Of a stretch of 34,269 nt of DNA, positions 9,151 through 17,143 are shown in pieces. The DNA is taken from the NCBI GenBank assembly GCA_020833415.1, contig JAJHQJ010000012.1, positions 1 to 34,269 on the forward strand, in the 5' to 3' direction. Source of the DNA: Desulfurococcaceae archaeon (GTDB lineage Archaea > Thermoproteota > Thermoprotei_A > Sulfolobales > NBVN01). The first letter of the stretch is position 1. Each line of letters begins with the position of its first letter. A program made the translations under genes and the position numbers. Below the pieces are notes generated by a model. That model was not told where the DNA came from. It searched no databases and saw only the letters and a program-made list of their open reading frames with translations.

Positions 9151-10172
9151 CTCCTAAACCACCTCAGTAGTACGTAGGCTACGAAGGGCCCCCCGATAGC
9201 ACTGGTGATCGTCCCTAGGGGTAGCTCACCGTACGGGGACCCCATGGATATGAGCCTAACCACGATGTCAGCCGCCAGGGTTATCACACCCCCGACTAGG
9301 AAGGAGGTCTGTACCAGGAACCTGTGGTCCGAGCCGACTAGGAAGCGGGATACGTGTGGTGCTGCTAGACCTACGAACCCCACTATACCTACCACAGCTA
9401 TCGTTACCCCAGTACCTAGGCTCGCCGTAGCTGAGGCAGCTAGGGAGAGGAACCTGGGGTTGAAACCCAGCTGCTGCGAGTACTCATCGCCGTAGAGGTA
9501 GGCGTTAAGCCCCTTCGAGATAGCTAGGGAGATTCCTAGGCAGGCGGCCGCTGAGGCTATGAGGTAGGGGACGTCCTTAGATAGTGCGTTCGAGGCCGAA
9601 CCTGCCAGTAGGAGTACGTAGGGCATACCGGTAACCCGCTGGACAGCGTAGAGAAGTACGTGGGATACCCCCGAGAAGAAGGCCGATACAGCTATACCCG
9701 AGAGTACGAGCGACGTACTGCCCCCACCGGCTAGCCTACTCAGAGCTACCGTTAGGCTATAGCCCAGTAGGGCCCCGGCGAACGCTAGTGCCATGAGGTA
9801 GTACCTCATAGCTAGTAGTTCTGGTCTTAGGACTACAGCTGCGGATACCATGGCTAGGGCCGATGAGGAGAGGCCCAGTATGAAGGGGTCTGCTAGAGGG
9901 TTCCTAGTTATACACTGCATTAGGACTCCGGAGAGACCTAGTATGCCCCCGGTGAGGTAGCTGACCGCAGCCCTCGCTAACCTGTAGGAGAGCACTACCA
10001 CTACCTCCCGGGGCGCCCTACCGGAGACTACCTCCGGGAGCCAACTAAGGGAGAAGCCCGCGGGACCTATACCTAGGGAGACTAGGAGCGTAGCTAGCGA
10101 GGCCAGTAGGAGTGCGGATACCGAGGTAAGAAACCTCCTAAGCTGGGACCTGTATACCTGCACGTAGCGCAC
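9147..10172 (-). CDS. ABC transporter permease, FecCD/BtuC family
   Basis: QCITRNPLADPFILGLSSSA; GIVGFVGLAAPHVSRFLVGSDHRFL; overlaps the ATPase gene. Confidence 0.93.
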   Translation of the reverse strand: MRYVQVYRSQLRRFLTSVSALLLASLATLLVSLGIGPAGFSLSWLPEVVSGRAPREVVVVLSYRLARAAVSYLTGGILGLSGVLMQCITRNPLADPFILGLSSSALAMVSAAVVLRPELLAMRYYLMALAFAGALLGYSLTVALSRLAGGGSTSLVLSGIAVSAFFSGVSHVLLYAVQRVTGMPYVLLLAGSASNALSKDVPYLIASAAACLGISLAISKGLNAYLYGDEYSQQLGFNPRFLSLAASATASLGTGVTIAVVGIVGFVGLAAPHVSRFLVGSDHRFLVQTSFLVGGVITLAADIVVRLISMGSPYGELPLGTITSAIGGPFVAYVLLRWFRR

Positions 10173-11291
10173 CTAGGTAGCTACTAGAGTCTCCGCCGCA
10201 GTAGCCTGAGTTGGGGTTGCCACAGCTTTAACTAGGTTTATGACGTCCACCCTCGTGGGCTCTCCGAAGATCTCTGGGTGTATTAGCTGGGCCAGTAGCT
10301 CCAGGGCCCTACCGATCCTAGGTCCGGGTCTAGATACCATGTCGTCAGCCTCCCCGGTGATGAGGTAGACCCTGCCGTTCCTCCACGCGGTAGTCTCGAG
10401 GAGCTCCGGGAGGTTGGTTAGGATGTCCGTGTAGATAGCCTTCGCGTCTGCCCCCATAACGCTTATTATCACTACCTCAGGGTCCTGGCTAACTATGAAC
10501 TCCCTGCTTAACCTAGGCCACGAGCTGTAGACTCTGGCTACGTTACTCCCCCCGGCGGCCTCTATGAGCCACCCTATGAAGGTATCTCCACCTGCACTGT
10601 ATAGACCCCAGGAGGGTGGTCCTATCAGGTAGAGTACCCTAGGTCTACCCGCGCTGGCTACAGCTGACCTAACCCTAGCTACCGAGTCCTCTATAGCTTT
10701 GACCACCGGCTCGGCCCTCCCCTCTACCCCGAAGATGGCGGCTACGAGCCTTATGGTAGCTATGACGTCGTCGACGTTTCTCGCATCCGGGAGGAAGAAG
10801 ACCCTTAGGCCGAGCTCAGCAAACTTCTCCTTAAGCTTCGCGTGGGGGGATACCATGGCTAGTACTAGGTCCGGCTTGAGGGATAGCACCTTCTCTAGGT
10901 CTACAGTCCACGGACCCCCGACCGTCGATACCCTACCCTCCTTGACTAGCTCAACGACTTCTGGTGGGTAGTTGCAGTACGTCGTAACGCCGACTACGTA
11001 CTGGCCTAGACCTAGGGCGAACAGTATCTCCGTTATACTGGGCATTAGTGATACCACCCTCGTAGGTACTGAGGCGATCTCTACCTCACGCCCTAGAGCA
11101 TCGAGGAACTTCCTAACTACCGTAGTTCTCGAGATCTCGACGGTGACCGTTCTCGGTACCTCCGTTAGGTAAACCGTTACCGGGGTTACTGTTCGAGTTC
11201 CCTGAGTACCTACTGAGAAACCTGCTAGACCTGCTAGTACGGCTACCACTACCACTACTACGGGTAGTAACCACCTCCTACTAGCTACCAT
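10173..11291 (-). CDS. ABC transporter substrate-binding protein, BtuF/FecB-like
   Basis: N-terminal signal/TM segment, then DALGREVEIASVPTRVVSLMPSITEILFALGLGQYVVGVTTYCNYPPEV; first gene of the operon. Confidence 0.9.
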   Translation of the reverse strand: MVASRRWLLPVVVVVVAVLAGLAGFSVGTQGTRTVTPVTVYLTEVPRTVTVEISRTTVVRKFLDALGREVEIASVPTRVVSLMPSITEILFALGLGQYVVGVTTYCNYPPEVVELVKEGRVSTVGGPWTVDLEKVLSLKPDLVLAMVSPHAKLKEKFAELGLRVFFLPDARNVDDVIATIRLVAAIFGVEGRAEPVVKAIEDSVARVRSAVASAGRPRVLYLIGPPSWGLYSAGGDTFIGWLIEAAGGSNVARVYSSWPRLSREFIVSQDPEVVIISVMGADAKAIYTDILTNLPELLETTAWRNGRVYLITGEADDMVSRPGPRIGRALELLAQLIHPEIFGEPTRVDVINLVKAVATPTQATAAETLVAT

Positions 11292-11310
11292 TTGGATACC
11301 CTATCCAAAT
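11290..11310. promoter_or_regulatory. Perfect inverted repeat ATTTGGATA-CCC-TATCCAAAT, candidate operator of the ABC importer operon
   Basis: Two 9-nt arms are exact reverse complements around a 3-nt spacer. It abuts the start codon of the binding-protein gene and lies about 20-25 nt downstream of TATA-like GCTTAAATAC on the minus strand. Confidence 0.75.
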
Positions 11311-11353
11311 GATAGGCTAGAGTATTTAAGCTTTTCAGCCTACCCCGGGCTAC

Positions 11354-12823
11354 CTAGAAGGTCAGCCTCTTTAGGTAGTAGGCTCCTACAGCTGCGTAAA
11401 GTGGGAGGAACTCTATCCTACCTAGGTACATGCAGACCATTAGGATAGCCTTAGCTGATGGAGGTGCCGTAGCTGTGATACCCACGGAGAGCCCTACGCA
11501 GGAGAGAGCTGAAGCGGTTTCGTATAGTGAGTCCAGGTAGCTAAACCCCGCTAGGCCTGAGCCCACTAGAGCTATGTGTAGGGCTACCGAAGCCGCGGTG
11601 AGCGTGGTTAGGTAGAGGAATACGTAGGTAAGAGCTGACCTCACCTCATCGTCTCTAACTACGTCCCCACCGACCTTCTTAACTAGTACGACCGCCCTGG
11701 GTAGTGAGGGTTCGACCATCTCCCACACTATGCTCTTTAAGGCTATGGCTACCCTCCTCATCTTTATCCCGCCAGCTGTTGAGAATGTTGCTCCACCTAC
11801 GACCATAGCTACTACGGTAATTACCTTCACAATGTCCGGGTCTTCACCTAGTGGGGTGACGGAGAAGCCTGTAGTAGTTAAGGCTGATACTAGGTGGAAC
11901 AGCCATACGGGGAGCTTATCCACGAAGCCGTAGACTAGGGAGGTTACTGCTAGGAGGACTGATAGTGCTACGAGTACTGCGAGGAAGCCTCTAACCTCAA
12001 CGGATCTCGCGAAGTCCTTGAGTCTACCTACAGTTAGATTGTAGAGGTCTGAGAAGTTAAGGGCTCCTAGGACCATGGGTACCGATGCTGCTACGAGTAA
12101 CGCGTAGTTACTACCCCTAAACCAGTAGCCTAGGCTCTCGGAACGAGTTGACATGCCACCAGTAGCTATGGCCGTCATGGAGTGTGCTAGGGAGTTGAAT
12201 GGGTCGAGGCCTACCGCGATTAGGAGTACAGTACCTATTACTGTGTACACTAGGTATATCAGGGATAGCCTCCTAGCTGTCTCGACTACCGATGGGACTA
12301 GCCTAACCCCTCTCTCAGCTACGTAGATGCTCCTTATAGCTCTATGTAGGAACGGGAATAGAGCACCGGAGACCACCACAATACCTAGCTCACCAACCCA
12401 CTGAGTTACCGCCCTCCACATCAGGACTATGGGTGGGTAGGACTCAGGTATGCTAATAACGCTAAGCCCCGTCCCCGAGAAGCCGCTTAGGGACTCGAAG
12501 AACGCGTCGAGAGGGGTTAGGTCGGTTGTGTAGAGGTATATAGTTGTAGAAAACAGAGGCGCTAGTAACCAGAAAATTGAGACCACTATGTAGGCATCTA
12601 GTAACTCCGTTACAATAAACCCCCTACATACCAGGAGGACTAACAGAGAGGTTATAGTAGCTAGGGAGGATACGACGACCATCCTAACACCAGTGCTAGC
12701 CGTGTACGGATCTGCAGAGAGTGCGTACCCCAGGACCCCGATAGTTAAGGCAATTAACGAGAGGGTCAGCATGAGGGCGGAAACGGTGAAGCCTATAGCC
12801 TTAACTCTGTGGACTATCGTCAC
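11354..12823 (-). CDS. trkH: TrkH-family potassium uptake protein
   Basis: Polytopic; repeated P-loop/TM motifs (FSGFSGTGLSV, HSMTAIATGGMSTRS, ALTTTGFSVTPLG, SALSCVGLSVG). Confidence 0.9.
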   Translation of the reverse strand: MTIVHRVKAIGFTVSALMLTLSLIALTIGVLGYALSADPYTASTGVRMVVVSSLATITSLLVLLVCRGFIVTELLDAYIVVSIFWLLAPLFSTTIYLYTTDLTPLDAFFESLSGFSGTGLSVISIPESYPPIVLMWRAVTQWVGELGIVVVSGALFPFLHRAIRSIYVAERGVRLVPSVVETARRLSLIYLVYTVIGTVLLIAVGLDPFNSLAHSMTAIATGGMSTRSESLGYWFRGSNYALLVAASVPMVLGALNFSDLYNLTVGRLKDFARSVEVRGFLAVLVALSVLLAVTSLVYGFVDKLPVWLFHLVSALTTTGFSVTPLGEDPDIVKVITVVAMVVGGATFSTAGGIKMRRVAIALKSIVWEMVEPSLPRAVVLVKKVGGDVVRDDEVRSALTYVFLYLTTLTAASVALHIALVGSGLAGFSYLDSLYETASALSCVGLSVGITATAPPSAKAILMVCMYLGRIEFLPLYAAVGAYYLKRLTF

Positions 12824-12944
12824 CGCGACACCGATATACCTTAGAAACCTCTAGATAAATGAACAACCTAAAGTACCGGTCTATAGCTCAGAGACACGCA
12901 TCCTATAAACTTTATTACTCTCTACTCTACCTAGTTTCTATGGT

Positions 12945-13029
12945 GCGGGGGTGCCCGAGCCAGGTCAAAGGGGTCGGGCTGAGGCCCCGATGGCGTAGGC
13001 CTGCGTGGGTTCGAATCCCACCCCCCGCA
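12945..13029 (+). tRNA. tRNA-Leu(GAG)
   Basis: Acceptor GCGGGGG/CCCCCGC, anticodon stem TCGGG/CCCGA with loop CTGAGGC (anticodon GAG 12981-12983), long variable arm, T arm GTGGG-TTCGAAT-CCCAC. CCA not encoded. Confidence 0.95.
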
Positions 13030-13061
13030 CCTCATTAACACCCCAATCTCATTGCAAGGAC

Positions 13062-13841
13062 CTAGCGGTGTAGACCTCTCCTCTGATTACTGACTCTCTG
13101 GAGTACTAGTGTGGTTGCTGCTAGTGGGTAGGTAAGGAGTGCTGTGAGTACCAGTGAGGAGAACTCCCTAGTGCTTAGCACACCTAGGTTAAGGGCTGTT
13201 AGGGCTATGGCTGATTCTAATGCTCCCCTAACTGCAACTAGGGAGGCTACCTCGGTCTTGGAGAAGACGCGTAGTAGCCCGGTCCTACTGAGTACTGCTA
13301 CTACGGCTACCTTCCCGGCTACAGCTCCTGCTAGTCCAGCAACCACCAGTACCGGGTCTGCCGATGCTGGGCTAACTGCGTAGCCTACGTACGTGAATAC
13401 CAGGGGTGACGTAATGAGGTTGTTCACTACCTCCAGGCTATCAGCTATTGCCTCTACGTGACTAGTTACCCTAAGGAGGGGGTCCCCCGAGGACCTAGCT
13501 AGCCCTAGGGTCATACCTATGAAGTACCCCCTAGAAGAGGGCCTACGCTATCTACGGATAGACCTACCGCAGTGAAGAGCACAGCCATGGTGACTGCGTT
13601 GAGGATACCTACGCTAAGGCCCCGCCTTAGAGTTGCGGTGAGTACAGCTACACCTAGAGCTACCGACACTAGGGATATGGTAAGGCTTACCGTATCGACG
13701 TCGACCTCACTAACCCTTATCGATATCCTTCTAACACCGGACTCCCTAACGATCATCTCGGCTAGCTCTACTAGGGACGTCCCCCTAATAGTCTTGAGGA
13801 CGTCCAGGATCAGCTTCTTAAGGGGCTGTTTCCGTAAATAA
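13062..13841 (-). pseudogene. 5'-truncated, frameshifted CPA-type cation/H+ antiporter remnant
   Basis: ORF 13517-13756 (plus upstream in-frame LKKLILDVLKTIRGTSLVELAE) and ORF 13062-13514 join as ...GLSVDSVGPLLG | GYFIGMTLGLARSS... by a -1 shift at a 5-nt G run (minus strand). N-terminal half absent; upstream boundary is the TnpB-like gene. Confidence 0.75.
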
Positions 13842-13847
13842 GGTGGG

Positions 13848-14924
13848 CTAGGGTTGTTTAAGTCCTTTTAGGGCTATGAGATATGCTGATGCTGTGTGCC
13901 TGTCTAGCCTATACCTTTTCATTATCTCGTCGTGTTCCCTGGAGTTTGTTGTGCCTCTTGGGTCTACGTACTTGACTTCTATGCCGTATAGCGGTGCCTT
14001 CAGGGCTACCATCTCGATGACAGAGCTCCTAAAGACCGAGACCCTGTAGTTGTAGTTCTCACGCCTCCTGTCGTTGCTCCTAACCCAGAGAAGCTTTAGC
14101 TTTCCCAGAACCTCTGGGTTTTCGAGGAACAGTACTCTGACTCCGTGGTTGTATGCGTACTCCAGCATCTCGTGGACTTTCATACCGATAATGCTCCTAG
14201 CCCTGTGCCTATCGCAACCCTTTCTGGAAGCCTCTTCGAACCAGAAGGTATAGGTGTCTCTGAGCCTCCCATCACCATCGACTACCGCTAGGTTTACCCT
14301 GTCTACATTTACGTCTACACCGCCATAGAGTCTGCCATTATTTGCTCTAACTCTGGTCGCGTGGCTGTAGTAGAAACCCACAGGTATCGCTATCTGTAGC
14401 TCCCCTCTAACATACAGCTTCCCATCTCCGGTATTCCAAGACTTCACGTATATTCTCGGCATATACGGTTGCCTCTCCCTGAGGATAGCGTCGAGCAACT
14501 TCTTGTAGGCACCTGACGTGCTGACTCTTAGAGCCATTCTCTCACTCTCCTTGCTGAAGCTGAAGACTGTGACTTCTACTTCGCTCGGTCTTTTAAGCGT
14601 TATGCTCCTGGGCGGGTACTCCTTCTCACTCTGCTGAAACATCAGCCAGCCAGACAGTTCGACACTCCTAAGGTCTATGCCAAGCTGTCTGCACGATTCG
14701 TAAACACTTCTAACTAGTGTAATCGCTCCATAGGAGTACCTCCTATTTGGTATCACGTTGTAGACAGTCTTATAGAACGTGCTTTTCCAGCCTATGTCCG
14801 AGGCTGGGAGGGCGGAAGATTGCTTAACGATATTAAATAGCCTATGTGTGGCCACTTTGAAGAGCCACGCAGTCGATAATAGGAGCTTCGCATTTTCCAC
14901 CAGATGCGTTAAAACCCGCCGCAA
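13848..14924 (-). CDS. tnpB: TnpB-like (IS200/IS605 OrfB family) RuvC-domain protein, zinc-finger-less variant
   Basis: RuvC-like motifs GVDVNVDRVNLAVVD, VLFLENPEVLGKLK, DPRGTTNSREHDEIMKRYRLDRHTASAYLIALKG. No CxxC...CxxC ribbon. TTG start. No TnpA in window. Confidence 0.85.
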   Translation of the reverse strand: MRRVLTHLVENAKLLLSTAWLFKVATHRLFNIVKQSSALPASDIGWKSTFYKTVYNVIPNRRYSYGAITLVRSVYESCRQLGIDLRSVELSGWLMFQQSEKEYPPRSITLKRPSEVEVTVFSFSKESERMALRVSTSGAYKKLLDAILRERQPYMPRIYVKSWNTGDGKLYVRGELQIAIPVGFYYSHATRVRANNGRLYGGVDVNVDRVNLAVVDGDGRLRDTYTFWFEEASRKGCDRHRARSIIGMKVHEMLEYAYNHGVRVLFLENPEVLGKLKLLWVRSNDRRRENYNYRVSVFRSSVIEMVALKAPLYGIEVKYVDPRGTTNSREHDEIMKRYRLDRHTASAYLIALKGLKQP

Positions 14925-14984
14925 TAGTTACGTAGCTCACTTTTAGCCCGCTACTAGGGTATATACCTGGTATATACCTTTAGG

Positions 14985-14992
14985 TTTATAAA
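14985..14992 (+). promoter_or_regulatory. TATA box for the 15011 structured RNA
   Basis: GGTTTATAAACC; centre about 22-24 nt upstream of the 5' end of the predicted terminal stem. Confidence 0.55.
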
Positions 14993-15010
14993 CCTACTGC
15001 TCAACTATTA

Positions 15011-15158
15011 AGGTAGTGGGTGCCGAGTCCCAAGACCCGCAGCTTAACCGCGGTGCGCGGCTCAGCACCGTGCCGTGAGGAGCCCGGGGGTGGTGCTAAG
15101 CGACCCTAAAGTGCCATAAACAACCACTCTCGGGTGAACGGCAAGCCCTCTCCTACCT
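15011..15158 (+). ncRNA. Candidate structured non-coding RNA, family not identified
   Basis: Terminal pairing AGGTAG(15011-15016)/CTACCT(15153-15158), GGG/CCC, GCCG(15022-15025)/CGGC(15139-15142); hairpin CGGTGC(15051-15056)/GCACCG(15065-15070); 12-bp stem CCCGGGGGTGGT(15083-15094)/ACCACTCTCGGG(15123-15134); own TATA box. Confidence 0.55.
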
Positions 15159-15338
15159 AATCCTAATCCTATTTACCTTTCTAGAGGACCAGGAGTACCT
15201 CCTCAACCTCTTAGACCTACCGAAGCCGCAGGCAGCGCAGTACCCCTTAGCTACGTTGAAGGCGTGCCTACCGCACCTCCTACACCTTATGTGGGTCTTA
15301 CCCTTACTCCTCTTACCCATCGATGGGGTGCCCTTCAC
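15153..15338 (-). CDS. rpl37e: 50S ribosomal protein L37e
   Basis: [49 protein letters not shown]. Confidence 0.97.
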   Translation of the reverse strand: MKGTPSMGKRSKGKTHIRCRRCGRHAFNVAKGYCAACGFGRSKRLRRYSWSSRKVNRIRIR

Positions 15339-15344
15339 CTAGGT

Positions 15345-15572
15345 TCACCTCTTAGCTACCGGTGTTATCAGTACTATGTTCTCCCCCCGGATAACCACCG
15401 TCCCGAGTTTCCTGGGCTTATCCTCCACTATCTCGTAGGCATCCTCCAGGACTATATTCAGGTGCTGGTCGAAGCTCTTCAACCTACCCCGGACAACCTC
15501 GTTAGACCTGAGCTTAACCATTACGTCCTGACCCAGGTTCTCCCCAAGTAGTCTCTGAGCTGCGTCACTCAT
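15345..15572 (-). CDS. Archaeal Sm-like (LSm) protein
   Basis: QDVMVKLRSNEVVRGRLKSFDQHLNIVLEDAYEI...GTVVIRGENIVLITP; Sm1/Sm2 motifs. Confidence 0.95.
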   Translation of the reverse strand: MSDAAQRLLGENLGQDVMVKLRSNEVVRGRLKSFDQHLNIVLEDAYEIVEDKPRKLGTVVIRGENIVLITPVAKR

Positions 15573-15614
15573 CTAGAGCTCTCCCCACATAATTCCCAGG
15601 TACCTTAAAAGCCT

Positions 15615-16271
15615 TTATCCTCCGCTAAACCTCTTGATGACCTCCAGGGACGCCTCCCAGATCCTGTCACCGGCGTAGTGGAGGTTCTCTATAGCCCTAC
15701 CTCTCCTAATCCTCAGTACCTCCTCGGAGCTCATCAAAGCCTTACCAACCGCGATTGGGCTTACCTTACCCGGAGCCCACACTGCTACCACATCACCGAC
15801 GGCGAACCCGCTCACCTCAACGATCCCGGGGGCCATAACGTCAGCACCTCTCAGTATATGCTTAACAGCACCCTCATCAACCACCGCGTAGTGGGTAGAG
15901 CCCACCCCGGCAGTCTTAACCGCAACTAGGGTCGGTACGAACTCCTCCCTAAGCCTAAATGCCAGCGGGATACCCCCTATAGCGAAGATCTCCACATCCT
16001 CGTAGACAACCCTAAGCCCCTCAGAGCTCTCCCCAACTCCAAGCACTGCACACAACCTCTGATACTTCGAGCAGAACGTACTTACGAAGTTCTTAACGTC
16101 CTTCTTCCTCAAGTTCGAGTACACCAGTTTAACCACAGCGAGCTCCGACCCTAGCTCACGGCCTAGAGTATATAAACCTCCTCCAGGAGTTAGAGCCTCA
16201 ACTACTAAGTCCTCGTTCCACAACAAACTTCCTTTAAGTGGGATGGATGTAGGGAGCTTGGGGGCAATCAT
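15615..16271 (-). CDS. PUA-domain RNA-binding protein
   Basis: C-terminal PUA signature VDEGAVKHILRGADVMAPGIVEVSGFAVGDVVAVWAPGKVSPIAVGKALMSSEEV. Confidence 0.8.
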   Translation of the reverse strand: MIAPKLPTSIPLKGSLLWNEDLVVEALTPGGGLYTLGRELGSELAVVKLVYSNLRKKDVKNFVSTFCSKYQRLCAVLGVGESSEGLRVVYEDVEIFAIGGIPLAFRLREEFVPTLVAVKTAGVGSTHYAVVDEGAVKHILRGADVMAPGIVEVSGFAVGDVVAVWAPGKVSPIAVGKALMSSEEVLRIRRGRAIENLHYAGDRIWEASLEVIKRFSGG

Positions 16272-16304
16272 GAAAACATCAAAGAGCTTATAGGCTTCCC
16301 CTTC

Positions 16305-16345
16305 ATCCCCACCTTAAAAGACGAGGCTTTCAGTTGTAACCGCCC
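16305..16345 (-). mobile_element. Solo tnpB-type RE/omegaRNA hairpin relic (site B)
   Basis: Minus strand ACAACTGAAAGCCTCGTCTTTTAAGGTGGGGATGAAGGGG resembles the CTGAAAGCCTCGCCCTTTAGGGTAGAGAGGAGG of site D. Confidence 0.45.
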
Positions 16346-16540
16346 CCAAGTCCATCGCGGGATGCGGGTAGGTCTGAAAACTAAGCAGAGAATTGTGGTT
16401 GAATATCTCTACATAGTAGAAACCCTAGTCCTCACCACTTGCTAGAGACTTCGCTCTTTAATGCGGGAAGCCGTCACCTACACTCCTAGTCGAGACGGTA
16501 TGGGATTGGGCTGTTTCGTAGTTGATGGCTAGGGGTTAGA

Positions 16541-16760
16541 TTTATAAGCTCTGTTTCTGTCTACTCCTCAGGGCCCGCCTAGGCGATGGGGGCCCTGCCC
16601 CGAGCCCGGGCGGGCTAAACCTAGATGGGAGCCCCGTGCCGTTGGGCTCGACGGCCGCCCATGACCCCATGCTGATCGCCCATGAGGTGTGGACGAGGTG
16701 GAAGTCCCTAGGTGCAATGAATGTAGACTGATGAGGGTGAGCATCTAGGGACAAACGGAA
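16541..16760 (+). ncRNA. Candidate GC-rich structured transcript containing a tnpB-tail-like relic
   Basis: TATA TTTATAAG (16541-16548); hairpins GCCCGCC(16573-16579)/GGCGGGC(16609-16615), GGGGC/GCCCC, perfect 12-bp GTCCCTAGGTGC(16704-16715)/GCATCTAGGGAC(16741-16752); block 16624-16662 homologous to 19821-19860 (minus). Confidence 0.3.
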
Positions 16761-17143
16761 CTACAACCGGAAGTCTGCAGACTCCTAGCTTCCATCACTA
16801 GGGGACTAGGTTAGTAGCTTCTAAATCTCTCTTCATTTCTATTCAAAGAGCTTAGTTCTCGGTGTGGGGTTGGGGTTACTCGGAAGTTAATGATCGGGAG
16901 AGGGCTTGTCTGTCTAGGTTATTGATGTGGATGAGAGGTCTTGCCCCAGACAAGCTGGTGAAGTAGCTACCTACGAGGGGCGGTTGAGAAGTTCCTCAAG
17001 TACGACGAGAAGGCATGAACCGGTACTGATGTAGATGAGAATCCGGGGTGAGCGATTCTATAAAAGCTCTCAACACTAGTAGTACCTAGGGATGAGATGG
17101 GTCTATAAGCGCTGAGTAGTGATGTGTAACCCACGCTACGACC

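Noticed and set aside
15011-15158. 5S rRNA identity for the structured RNA
   Set aside because: Some words resemble 5S loops, but order, length and terminal stem do not fit; loop C consensus absent.
16350-16470. CRISPR-like repeat (GGTCTGAAAACTAAGCAGAGAATTG)
   Set aside because: No regularly spaced repeats or spacers; only a single related word near 20352.
16535-16560. Minus-strand ACAGAAACAGAGCTTAT resembling RNase P CR-V
   Set aside because: It coincides with a plus-strand TATA box (TTTATAAGC), and no matching CR-I/P1 partner is found upstream on the minus strand.
16727-16755. CTGATGAG as a hammerhead ribozyme or third C/D sRNA
   Set aside because: No GAAA core partner for a hammerhead and no D/D' CTGA boxes at proper spacing.
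16617-16921. Possible RNase P RNA on the plus strand (AAG-U-CCCT / AGGGCTT P4-like pairing; AACCTAGA/TCTAGGTT P1-like pairing)
   Set aside because: Conserved GAGGAAAGUCC and ACAGAA-type elements are not intact. A stronger local 12-bp hairpin uses the same GUCCCU, and CTAG-rich words are common here. An Rfam RNaseP_arch/RNaseP-T search would settle it.
17087-17126. Additional C/D sRNA (GGATGAGA ... CTGA GTA GTGATGT)
   Set aside because: A D'/C'-like pair is present but no terminal D box follows before the next sRNA begins.
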